Below the pieces are notes generated by a model, which ran no database searches, had not been told where the DNA came from, and worked only from the letters and a program-made list of their open reading frames with translations. A stretch of 14,714 nt of DNA from Clostridia bacterium (lineage in GTDB: Bacteria > Bacillota > Clostridia > Oscillospirales > CAG-272): positions 1 to 14,714 of the forward strand of contig JAFTNI010000093.1 of assembly GCA_017451975.1 (NCBI GenBank). The letters are read 5' to 3'. The translations under genes were made by a program, and so were the position numbers. Shown piece after piece: positions 1-6,252 of the stretch (the stretch's first letter is position 1; the number at the start of each line of letters is the position of its first letter).

Positions 1-495
1 GGAATCGAGGAAAGTGCCTGAGCAGATTATAACGGTTTTGGCGTGCCAAATAGCGGAAAGCCTGTCTACCACGGCGAAGCGGTATTCACCCTCGCCTTCA
101 AGCTTGCGGATTTCGCAAATCTCCGCTTGAATAAGCGAAAGATTTTCCGTATGCTCTATAGTTTTTTTCATTATATCCTGGTAAAGGCGGCGGTCTGCCT
201 GTATGCGCTTGGAGTGCACGGCGGGGCCTTTGCTGAGGTTGAGCATTCTATCCTGCAGCATAACCTTATCGGCTGCTCTGCCCATTTCGCCGCCGAGCGC
301 GTCTATTTCAAAAACGAGCTGGCCTTTGCCTGTGCCGCCTATAGAGGGGTTGCAGGGCATATTGCCGACAGCATCGTTGGAAATTGTAAAAAGTGCGGTG
401 GTGCAGCCCATTCGTGCGGCGGCGAGCGCGGCTTCTATGCCTGCGTGGCCTGCGCCGACTACGGCTACATCTACCGAATTAACAAAATATTCCAT
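1..495 (-). CDS. mnmG: MnmG (GidA), tRNA uridine-5-carboxymethylaminomethyl modification enzyme, N-terminal part
   Basis: FAD-dependent enzyme that, with MnmE, modifies the wobble uridine (U34) of certain tRNAs in the cytoplasm. Only the first 165 codons are present; the gene runs off the left edge. I translated it by hand: it opens MEYFVNSVDVAVVGAGHAG, a dinucleotide-binding GxGxxG motif at residues 14-19. It continues with the family hallmark MPCNPSIGGTGKGQL and then EIDALGGEMGRAADK, both typical of MnmG. The start is the ATG at 493-495, preceded by an AAAGG ribosome binding site 6 nt upstream (502-506). A small perfect hairpin (509-525) lies directly before that site. It is separated from rlmH by a 268 bp gap full of inverted repeats, so it may be a separate transcription unit; no convincing promoter of its own was found. 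The large plus-strand open frame over it is a shadow. Identity is essentially certain. Confidence 0.97.
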   Translation of the reverse strand, partial: MEYFVNSVDVAVVGAGHAGIEAALAAARMGCTTALFTISNDAVGNMPCNPSIGGTGKGQLVFEIDALGGEMGRAADKVMLQDRMLNLSKGPAVHSKRIQADRRLYQDIMKKTIEHTENLSLIQAEICEIRKLEGEGEYRFAVVDRLSAIWHAKTVIICSGTFLDS

Positions 496-508
496 ATTTT
501 GCCTTTCT

Positions 509-716
509 GTTTTCTTAAAGAAAACGTAAAAAGATTTTTGTATTCCAAAAGCGCTTCGCGCTTTTGCTACTGGTCAACTTTTTTCTTTGAGAAAAAAGTT
601 GCAAAAAAGCAAAAATCCTTGCAGGATTTATCGGCTTTGTCAGTTCTGCTTTGCGCTAAAACTTCTTGCGCCTCCCCGAGTTCGATTTTTGCTCGTACCT
701 CGCAAAAATTACTCGG
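509..716. repeat. Cluster of five hairpins between rlmH and mnmG
   Basis: This gap holds at least five inverted repeats in a row. They are 509-525 (GTTTTCTT / AAGAAAAC), 546-566 (CAAAAGCGC / GCGCTTTTG, loop TTC), 576-600 (AACTTTTTTC / GAAAAAAGTT, loop TTTGA), 613-629 (AAATCCT / AGGATTT, loop TGC) and 676-716 (CCGAGT and TTTTTGC pairing with GCAAAAA and ACTCGG around a 9 nt loop, with an internal bulge). The first four have perfect arms. Read on the minus strand, the 613-629 hairpin is followed by a T-rich tail and could end the galK-walJ-rlmH transcript. The others lack good T tails. Such a dense mosaic resembles a dispersed intergenic repeat (REP- or MITE-like), but no second copy exists in this window, so that label is inference. 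Confidence 0.6.
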
Positions 717-763
717 AACCGCGGCGCATTTTTGCGATTTGCAGAATGTGAAAATTTGCAAAA

Positions 764-1243
764 TCATTTGTGATACTTTCCGCCGCCGAGAATGTTGAAG
801 GCGCGGTAAATTTGTTCCACGAGAATGAAGCGCATCATTCTGTGCGTGAAGGTCATTTTCGAAACGGAAAGGCGGAAATCGCAAGCCGCCTTTACTTCTT
901 CTGCCATGCCGAAAGCGCCGCCTATTATAAAGGTTATCTGCCCGCCGCCCATGTCCTTCGCTTTTTCTATATGCTTTGCGAAATCGGGCGAGGAAAGCTC
1001 CTTGCCTTCAACGGCAAGGGCGATTTTATAGCCTTTTTTGGGCATTGCGGCAAGTATTCGCTTGCCTTCCTCGGCAATGGCGGCTGCAACCTCTGCTTCG
1101 CTTGCGTTTTCGGGCACGCGGCTTTCACGCAGCTCTGTGTTCTGCACCTTGCAGTAAGCCGAAAGGCGCTTTTCATATTCCGCAACGGCGTCGGCAAGGA
1201 ATTTATCTTTTATATTTCCTACGTAAATTATATTTACTTGCAT
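764..1243 (-). CDS. rlmH: RlmH, 23S rRNA (pseudouridine-1915 N3)-methyltransferase
   Basis: SPOUT-class methyltransferase of 159 aa, the usual family length, that methylates pseudouridine 1915 in helix 69 of 23S rRNA in the assembled ribosome using S-adenosylmethionine. The sequence shows the SAM-binding knot: ITFIIGGAFGM around residues 103-113, then LSVSKMTFTHRMMRF and EQIYRAFNI at 125-151, and the characteristic C-terminal GGGKYHK. The start is the ATG at 1241-1243, with a good GAGGTAA site (1248-1254) 4 nt upstream. It lies 18 bp downstream of walJ, in the same direction, so it is probably the last gene of a galK-walJ-rlmH operon. WalJ/YycJ and RlmH are commonly close in Firmicutes, at the end of the walRK cluster; here the two-component genes and htrA are absent upstream and galK takes their place. 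Confidence 0.97.
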   Translation of the reverse strand: MQVNIIYVGNIKDKFLADAVAEYEKRLSAYCKVQNTELRESRVPENASEAEVAAAIAEEGKRILAAMPKKGYKIALAVEGKELSSPDFAKHIEKAKDMGGGQITFIIGGAFGMAEEVKAACDFRLSVSKMTFTHRMMRFILVEQIYRAFNILGGGKYHK

Positions 1244-1261
1244 ATTGTTACCTCTATGCGC

Positions 1262-2047
1262 TTAAATGAAAATTTCCGTGGGTGTATTCGGCGCGGCAAC
1301 GGCTATACGTATATTCGGGTATGCGGAAAGCGCGTTTTTTGCCGTGAGCTCCGCCGTGGGCGGATAATTGTTTTCGCGGCTGAGGTGAGCGAGCAGAAAT
1401 GCGTGCGTGCCGCTCTGCGCCAGTATGTTCATAAGCTTGCCGCAATCGTCGTTGGAAAGGTGGCCGCTTGGTGAAAGTATGCGGCGCTTCAGCATATAGG
1501 GGTAAGGCCCCGTCATAAGCATGGAAACGTCGTGGTTAGATTCGAGAATACATTCGTCAACGCCGTAGAGCGCGTCTATAAGGTCGCTTTCAACGTGACC
1601 TATATCTGTTGCAACGCCTATTTTGTGCGTGCAATCGCCAAGCGGAAATTCCGCGCGGTAGCCAACGCAGCAGGCGGAGTCATGCGGGGTTATAAAAGAG
1701 GAAACGGTTATATCGCCCACGGTTATGCTGAAAAGGGGAGGGTGCTTTACAACCGTGGAATTCAGCGCCGCTTCAGGGTCTTTTATAAGTGCTTCGGCAG
1801 AAAGCGCCGTCATATGAACGGGAGTGCCGAATTTTTTTGCAATAACCTCGAGCCCGCGCACGTGGTCGCTGTGCTCGTGCGTTATGAAAATGGCTGAAAT
1901 ATTGCGTATTGTCGTGCCGATTTCGCGCAGGGAATACTCAATAGAGCGCGCGGAAACGCCTGCATCTATGAGTATTTCCGTCGTTTCGGAACGAATGTAA
2001 TGGCAATTGCCTGAGGAACCTGAAAAAAGTGTTATGAGTTTTGGCAT
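1262..2047 (-). CDS. walJ: WalJ/YycJ-type metallo-beta-lactamase-fold hydrolase
   Basis: Cytoplasmic MBL-fold protein of 261 aa. The family is linked in Firmicutes to the WalRK cell-wall regulon and to DNA maintenance, probably as a nuclease; the exact substrate is not settled. Metal-ligand motifs are all visible: THEHSDH at 56-62, PHD at 121-123, ATDIGH at 146-151, NHD at 171-173, SGHLSN at 194-199 and AHLSRENN at 220-227. SGHLSN and HLSxENN are typical of the YycJ branch rather than of beta-lactamases or glyoxalases. The N-terminal LFSGSSGNC is also typical. The start is the ATG at 2045-2047, 14 bp after the galK stop; the ribosome binding site is poor (GAGCGTGA), suggesting coupling to galK translation. 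It sits between galK and rlmH in one operon. Family assignment is firm; the symbol rests on family and on rlmH adjacency. Confidence 0.92.
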   Translation of the reverse strand: MPKLITLFSGSSGNCHYIRSETTEILIDAGVSARSIEYSLREIGTTIRNISAIFITHEHSDHVRGLEVIAKKFGTPVHMTALSAEALIKDPEAALNSTVVKHPPLFSITVGDITVSSFITPHDSACCVGYRAEFPLGDCTHKIGVATDIGHVESDLIDALYGVDECILESNHDVSMLMTGPYPYMLKRRILSPSGHLSNDDCGKLMNILAQSGTHAFLLAHLSRENNYPPTAELTAKNALSAYPNIRIAVAAPNTPTEIFI

Positions 2048-2061
2048 CTGTTCACGCTCGC

Positions 2062-3318
2062 TTAGAAAATTTTGGTCATACCTATGGGGCGCACAGCAAG
2101 CACGGTAACTGCACCTTTGCCGAATGCGGCTTCCATTACGGATTTGAAGGCTTCAAGCTTTTCTGCGGGCACGAATGCCTGTATTGTGCCGGCAAAGCCG
2201 CCGCCGTGTACGCGGCAAACGCCCTCGGGCGCAAGCACGCTGTTTGCAACAGCGCAGGCAAGCGTTATGCCTTGCTCTGCGGGCGCTTTGGGTGTGAAGT
2301 AGTTCTGAAGGAGCATTGCGCTGGATTCGCCGCTTGCTTTTATAATAGAAAGGAAGCCTGCAATATCATCCTTTGCAAGGTGTGCGGATGCCGCCTTTAC
2401 TCTTTCGTTTTCATCGAAGAAGTGGATCGCGCGGAGAACTGCGCGGTCGCCTGCAAATTCACGCAAGTCGGGCACGTTTGCAAGCACGTCTGCCTTCGTG
2501 CATTCGCGCAGAACCTCTTTGCCGAAGAAGGAGGCAACCTTCTTCATTTCTGCGGGGACTGCGGCATAATCGTCGGTAAGGTCGGCGTGGGAGCCGCCCG
2601 TGTTTACAACGCAAAGGCTATAGCCGTGAGCGCCGAGATCGAGCGCTATTTTTTCGCAAACGGGATTCTGCGGGTCTGCAAAGTCGATGTGAACGAAGCC
2701 GCCCGCTGCGCAAGCAATCTGGTCCATAAGGCCGCAGGGCTTGCCGAAATGAACGTTTTCGGCGTACTGCGAAATCTGCGAAATTTCGATATAATCTATT
2801 TCGCCGTCGTTGTAAAGGTGGTTTTCTATGTTGCCTATCATATCCTCGAAAGCGGCGGAGGAGGAAAGTCCGCTGCCGCCAAGCACGGAGGATGTCATAT
2901 AGGCGCAGAAGCCGCCGATAGAGCGGTTTCTTTTTGCAAAACCGTCGCAAACGCCGCGAATGAGCGCGGCAGATGTGCCTTCTTCGCCCGCCTGGGGGTC
3001 AATGTCACCGAGGTCAACCTCGTGCTCGGAAAAGCCTTCGCTCGTAACGTAGATCTTGCCGTCGTCTGTGGGCGCGGCTACGGCTATGATATCGAGGCTT
3101 ATGGAGGCGGCGAGTACCTCGCCGCGGTTGTGGTCTGTGTGGTTACCGCTTATTTCGCTTCTGCCCGAAACGGAAAAAACGGAATAATCCTGCTCGCCGT
3201 AGAGGGAAGTAAAGCTTTCAACGGCTTTTTTTATGCGTGCGCGCGCCGCTTCGTCTGCACCGTAGAGAGAAGTGAGTGCGTTTTCGTTTTCTTTTATGAG
3301 AAGATCGATGTTTTTCAT
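2062..3318 (-). CDS. galK: Galactokinase-family GHMP sugar kinase
   Basis: Cytoplasmic ATP-dependent sugar 1-kinase of 418 aa, normally the first committed step of the Leloir pathway (galactose to galactose-1-phosphate). Visible motifs are the substrate signature SGRSEISGNHTDHNRG (51-66), the phosphate-binding loop LGGSGLSSSAAF (146-157), CGLMDQ (195-200, carrying the expected catalytic Asp199) and the C-terminal HGGGFAGTIQ (371-380). Arg53 corresponds to the conserved active-site Arg. Oddly, the canonical GEHTDYN is GNHTDHN here: the Glu that contacts galactose is Asn, so sugar specificity may differ. No galT, galE or sugar transporter lies nearby; the partners downstream are walJ and rlmH. 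The start is the ATG at 3316-3318 with AAAGGA 9 nt upstream (3328-3333) and a good promoter. Family is certain; galactose as the substrate is likely but not proven. Confidence 0.85.
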   Translation of the reverse strand: MKNIDLLIKENENALTSLYGADEAARARIKKAVESFTSLYGEQDYSVFSVSGRSEISGNHTDHNRGEVLAASISLDIIAVAAPTDDGKIYVTSEGFSEHEVDLGDIDPQAGEEGTSAALIRGVCDGFAKRNRSIGGFCAYMTSSVLGGSGLSSSAAFEDMIGNIENHLYNDGEIDYIEISQISQYAENVHFGKPCGLMDQIACAAGGFVHIDFADPQNPVCEKIALDLGAHGYSLCVVNTGGSHADLTDDYAAVPAEMKKVASFFGKEVLRECTKADVLANVPDLREFAGDRAVLRAIHFFDENERVKAASAHLAKDDIAGFLSIIKASGESSAMLLQNYFTPKAPAEQGITLACAVANSVLAPEGVCRVHGGGFAGTIQAFVPAEKLEAFKSVMEAAFGKGAVTVLAVRPIGMTKIF

Positions 3319-3362
3319 AATTTAAAATCCTTTGTTTTGAATTTGCATAGATATACATTTTA

Positions 3363-3391
3363 ATTATAACATTTCAGCGCGGATTTTACAA
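3363..3391 (-). promoter_or_regulatory. Sigma-A promoter of the galK-walJ-rlmH operon
   Basis: Read on the minus strand: -35 TTGTAA (3386-3391), 17 bp spacer, -10 TATAAT (3363-3368, perfect). Transcription would start near 3356, giving a leader of about 38 nt before the galK ATG. Confidence 0.8.
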
Positions 3392-3425
3392 CAATTTTAA
3401 CATAAATTTCTGTCCCGAATTGTTG
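3389..3425. promoter_or_regulatory. 8 bp inverted repeat overlapping the galK -35 box, possible operator
   Basis: CAACAATT at 3389-3396 and its exact reverse complement AATTGTTG at 3418-3425, separated by 21 bp. The left arm overlaps the galK -35 hexamer, and the right arm lies about 35 bp upstream of the -35 of the divergent lipoprotein promoter. A regulator bound here could control both directions. In AT-rich DNA an 8 bp repeat can arise by chance, so confidence is low. Confidence 0.35.
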
Positions 3426-3460
3426 GAAAAAGAGAAAAAAACGCAAAGGGGCGCGGGCAC

Positions 3461-3489
3461 TTGTTTTTTTCTTTTATAAATGTTAAAAT
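3461..3489 (+). promoter_or_regulatory. Promoter of the tandem lipoprotein genes
   Basis: -35 TTGTTT (3461-3466), 17 bp spacer, -10 TAAAAT (3484-3489). Transcription would start near 3496, leaving about 30 nt before the ATG at 3526, including a strong AGGAGG site at 3511-3516. It is the only plausible promoter for both lipoprotein genes. Confidence 0.6.
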
Positions 3490-3525
3490 AAACATATAAA
3501 AATTCCATTCAGGAGGATTTTAATA

Positions 3526-6186
3526 ATGAAAAGAAAAATAACAGGTATTTTCAGTCTTGCAATGGCTATTTGCCTGCTCGTTTGTTCTTGCGGCGGTAAC
3601 ACCACAACGGCGTCTTCCGGCACAACGATACCAAGCGGCACCTCGTCTGCTATCACAACCGTGACAACGGGCACGACAGCTACAACGGGCACGACAGCTA
3701 CAACAGGCACAACAGCCACAACAGGCACGACAGCCACAACGGGCACAACTGCCACAACGGGCACAACTGCTACCTCGGGTACAACAGGTACTACAGGCAC
3801 TACAGCTACGACAAAACCCCTGCCCAACACACCTCTTGTAGAAGCTTACGACGGCAAGCTTACAGATGAAGAGCTCCGCGATAAGGTTCTCGGCGGTTGG
3901 ATCGGTCAGATGGCGGGCGTTGCGTTCTTCGCAAAATCCGAATTTGGTTGGTCCGGCAAGATGATGACACAGGAAAGGCTTGATAGGCTCTACAAAGAAT
4001 GGAACGACGGCACGGTTGGCATAAACGATGCCTTCGACCAGGACGATACATACGTTGAAATCCCCTTTATGGATGCTATGAAGGAAAACGGCGCGCTTTG
4101 CGACGTATCTTATATGGCGGAAAAATTCAAAAATTCTCAGTTTGCTCTTTGGCACGCAAACAAAGCGGGCAGAGATAACCTGCGCGCTGGTCTTACGGCG
4201 CCCGAAAGCGGCCACTTCCTCTATAACCAGCACTGCGACGACCTTGACTGGCAGATAGAGTGCGACTTCCTTGGTATGATGTACCCCGGTTTCGTTAACG
4301 CGGCGGCAGAACGCTCCTTCGATATCGGTCATATCACAAACTATGGCGACGGTGTTTACGGCGGCGTATTCGTAACGGCTATGCACGCGGCGGCTTACAC
4401 GGCAGATTCCATAGATGAAATCGTAAATGCAGGCCTTTCCGTTATCCCCGATAACACGACGTTTAAAGATGCAATGAACGTTGTTATTGAAAGCTATAAG
4501 GCTGGCGATACATGGGAAGAATGCTGGCAGAAGCTCGAGGTTAAATACGGCACTGTTGATAAATGCCCCGAAATGAGCACGAAACAATATAATATCGATG
4601 CTAAGCTCAATGCGGCTTACATTCTCGTAGGCTTGCTTTGGGGCGAGGGCGATTTTGAACAGACTATGGTTATTTCCGGCCGCTGCGGTCAGGATAGCGA
4701 CTGCAACCCCTCTTCCGCGGCTTCTATTCTCGGTAACCTCTACGGTGCTTCCAAAATTCCTGAAAAGTGGAAAAAGAACCTCAATTACACAACAAGAAAA
4801 TTCTCTGCAACAAATTATACACTCAACGACGTTGTAGACCTCAACGTAGACCTTATGGAGCAGGTTCTTGTTTCCGAAGGCGCTACGTATAAAGACGGCG
4901 TTTGGGAAATAGAAAAGGATACTGAATATACCCCCGTTAAATGGGAACAGTGGACAGATGCATTCGATGCAGGTCTTCTTGTTGAGCATACGGGCAACGG
5001 TGTAGTTAAGCTCAAGCTTATAGTGAACGGCACAGACCCCGTTGAATCTGTTAAGCTTGAAATGCCCGACGGCAGGGTTTACAACAATATGCTCGGCTAC
5101 TACAGCTTCCCCGAAGAGGGCGAATATACTATAAAATACACTGTTGTAAGCAAGAGCGGCGTTAAGGTTGAAAAAGAAAGAACGTTTAAAATAGAAGCTC
5201 TTACTTCCATAGAAGCTACGCCCATCTGCACGGTAACGGCACCCACGGGCGGCGGCAATAAAAACATGGGCGTTATGTTCGACGGCTATTCTCCTTACGT
5301 AAGCGATAGCTCCTCTGCGCTTCAGTACGATACGTACGATGGCGGAAAAGCTAAAGATTCTATTTACGTTGGCCTTGAATTCAAGAAAACAACTAGAATA
5401 AGCGGCATAGACTTCACGGAAGGTATGCATTTCAAGGATGGCGGTTGGTTTGCAAGCCAGCCCACGGTGGAAGTTCTCATAGGTGGCGAATGGAAAGCCG
5501 TTACCACGGAAATTTCCCGCGTATACCCCGATGGCAACACGAAGGACGTACACGGCAACAATTTCGATATCTACACGTTCACGTTCGATGCAGTTGAATG
5601 CGACGGCGTTCGCCTTGTCGGTAAGCCCGGCGGTACTTCTTACTTCATAAGCGTTGGCGAGCTTACACCCCACGCGTCGAAGGCGGAAGGCGAAAAGATT
5701 AAATTTACAGATAACGAGGTTCCGCTTGTTATCTGCAGCACAACAAGCCCCACGGGCGGCGGCAATAAGAACCTTCTTATTATCGCAGACGGTATCAAGG
5801 GCACAACCGGCTCTCAGCAGTACGATACATACTGCGGCATACGCCCCGGTGTAACAGAATACTTCGGTTACCTTTATAAAGAAAAGGTTACAGTAACAGG
5901 CATTGAATATACCGAAGGCGCGCATAGCGGCGACGGCGGTTGGTTCAAGGGCGGCACTATAAGAATAGAAGCGCTTGTAAACGGCGAGTGGATCGCAGTT
6001 GAATCTGATATTGCTACGGTTTACCCGAATGGTAACACAACTGCAGCTCACGGCAGTGCATATGAAACTTTCATGTTTACTCTTGCGGCTCCCGTAGAAT
6101 GTGAAGGCATACGCCTTATCGGTACGGCGGGCGGCTACGGCGGCTGGGTTGGCGTAAGCGAGCTTGCAGTTCAGTTTGCAAAATAA
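3526..6186 (+). CDS. Secreted lipoprotein with ADP-ribosylglycohydrolase-family domain and two discoidin-like modules (copy 1)
   Basis: 886 aa. Residues 1-22 are a lipoprotein signal (MKRK, hydrophobic core, then VCSC; Cys22 probably lipidated), so it is expected on the outer face of the membrane. Residues 25-98 form a Thr/Gly/Ala stalk built from a repeated hexapeptide. Residues ~112-440 belong to the ADP-ribosylglycohydrolase (DraG/ARH, PF03747-like) fold: LGGWIGQMAG, the N-terminal metal motif DQDDTYVE (171-178), DIGHITNYGDGVYGG, and the C-terminal metal motif RCGQDSDCNPSSAASILG (386-403). Residues ~470-557 look like an Ig/PKD domain (EEGEYTIKYTVVSKSG). Two related modules follow (~563-716 and ~732-886), each with QYDTY, FTEGxHFxDGGWF or a close variant, GEW, YPxGN and a Val-Ser/Gly-Glu-Leu end, resembling F5/8-type-C sandwiches. 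Classical members remove ADP-ribose from proteins; this secreted branch has no substrate I can name. ATG is preceded by AGGAGG, 9 nt spacing. A paralogue follows after 66 bp. Confidence 0.9.
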   Translation: MKRKITGIFSLAMAICLLVCSCGGNTTTASSGTTIPSGTSSAITTVTTGTTATTGTTATTGTTATTGTTATTGTTATTGTTATSGTTGTTGTTATTKPLPNTPLVEAYDGKLTDEELRDKVLGGWIGQMAGVAFFAKSEFGWSGKMMTQERLDRLYKEWNDGTVGINDAFDQDDTYVEIPFMDAMKENGALCDVSYMAEKFKNSQFALWHANKAGRDNLRAGLTAPESGHFLYNQHCDDLDWQIECDFLGMMYPGFVNAAAERSFDIGHITNYGDGVYGGVFVTAMHAAAYTADSIDEIVNAGLSVIPDNTTFKDAMNVVIESYKAGDTWEECWQKLEVKYGTVDKCPEMSTKQYNIDAKLNAAYILVGLLWGEGDFEQTMVISGRCGQDSDCNPSSAASILGNLYGASKIPEKWKKNLNYTTRKFSATNYTLNDVVDLNVDLMEQVLVSEGATYKDGVWEIEKDTEYTPVKWEQWTDAFDAGLLVEHTGNGVVKLKLIVNGTDPVESVKLEMPDGRVYNNMLGYYSFPEEGEYTIKYTVVSKSGVKVEKERTFKIEALTSIEATPICTVTAPTGGGNKNMGVMFDGYSPYVSDSSSALQYDTYDGGKAKDSIYVGLEFKKTTRISGIDFTEGMHFKDGGWFASQPTVEVLIGGEWKAVTTEISRVYPDGNTKDVHGNNFDIYTFTFDAVECDGVRLVGKPGGTSYFISVGELTPHASKAEGEKIKFTDNEVPLVICSTTSPTGGGNKNLLIIADGIKGTTGSQQYDTYCGIRPGVTEYFGYLYKEKVTVTGIEYTEGAHSGDGGWFKGGTIRIEALVNGEWIAVESDIATVYPNGNTTAAHGSAYETFMFTLAAPVECEGIRLIGTAGGYGGWVGVSELAVQFAK
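3667..3810 (+). repeat. Eight 18 bp tandem repeats encoding the Thr-rich stalk
   Basis: Eight consecutive in-frame 18 bp units encode TGTTAT six times, then SGTTGT, then TGTTAT. The first six (3667-3774) differ only at a few bases, almost all silent third positions; the last two are more diverged. As the unit is a multiple of three, slippage would change stalk length without breaking the frame. Confidence 0.93.
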
Positions 6187-6202
6187 TAAAGCAAAAATAA
6201 AC

Positions 6203-6229
6203 AAAAACCGCACCTTTGGTGCGGTTTTT
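6203..6229 (+). terminator. Intrinsic terminator between the two lipoprotein paralogues
   Basis: A perfect 12 bp stem: AAAAACCGCACC (6203-6214), loop TTT, GGTGCGGTTTTT (6218-6229), ending in five Ts. It sits 16 bp after the first stop codon and 23 bp before the second gene's ATG. Its CCGCACC/GGTGCGG core is the same as that of the terminator after copy 2. Confidence 0.92.
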
Positions 6230-6252
6230 GAAAATTATAACAAGGTGATATT

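Noticed and set aside
567..884. A 105-codon minus-strand frame overlapping the 3' end of rlmH and the hairpin cluster
   Set aside because: It overlaps rlmH in another frame, and its downstream half is a translation of the inverted repeats. It has no independent ribosome binding site. It is kept only as a hint that the region is a repeat element.
2062..3318. A galactose (Leloir) operon
   Set aside because: No galT, galE, galM or sugar transporter is adjacent; galK is co-directional with walJ and rlmH only.
2041..3363. A 440-codon plus-strand open frame opposite galK
   Set aside because: Cys/Ala-rich shadow caused by codon bias; the minus strand encodes all GHMP-kinase motifs with a promoter and ribosome binding site.
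3667..3810. CRISPR-like regular repeat
   Set aside because: The 18 bp units are directly contiguous without spacers and lie in frame within a coding region.
3483..3830. A minus-strand frame encoding Val-Pro-Val repeats
   Set aside because: This is the reverse strand of the 18 bp stalk repeat, so its regularity is a by-product.
3520..6213. An 897-codon open frame on the minus strand, fully antisense to lipoprotein copy 1
   Set aside because: Its translation is rich in Cys, Arg and Ala with no recognisable domain and a repetitive C-terminus that mirrors the stalk repeats. It has no ribosome binding site. The plus-strand gene has a signal, clear domains, AGGAGG and a terminator.
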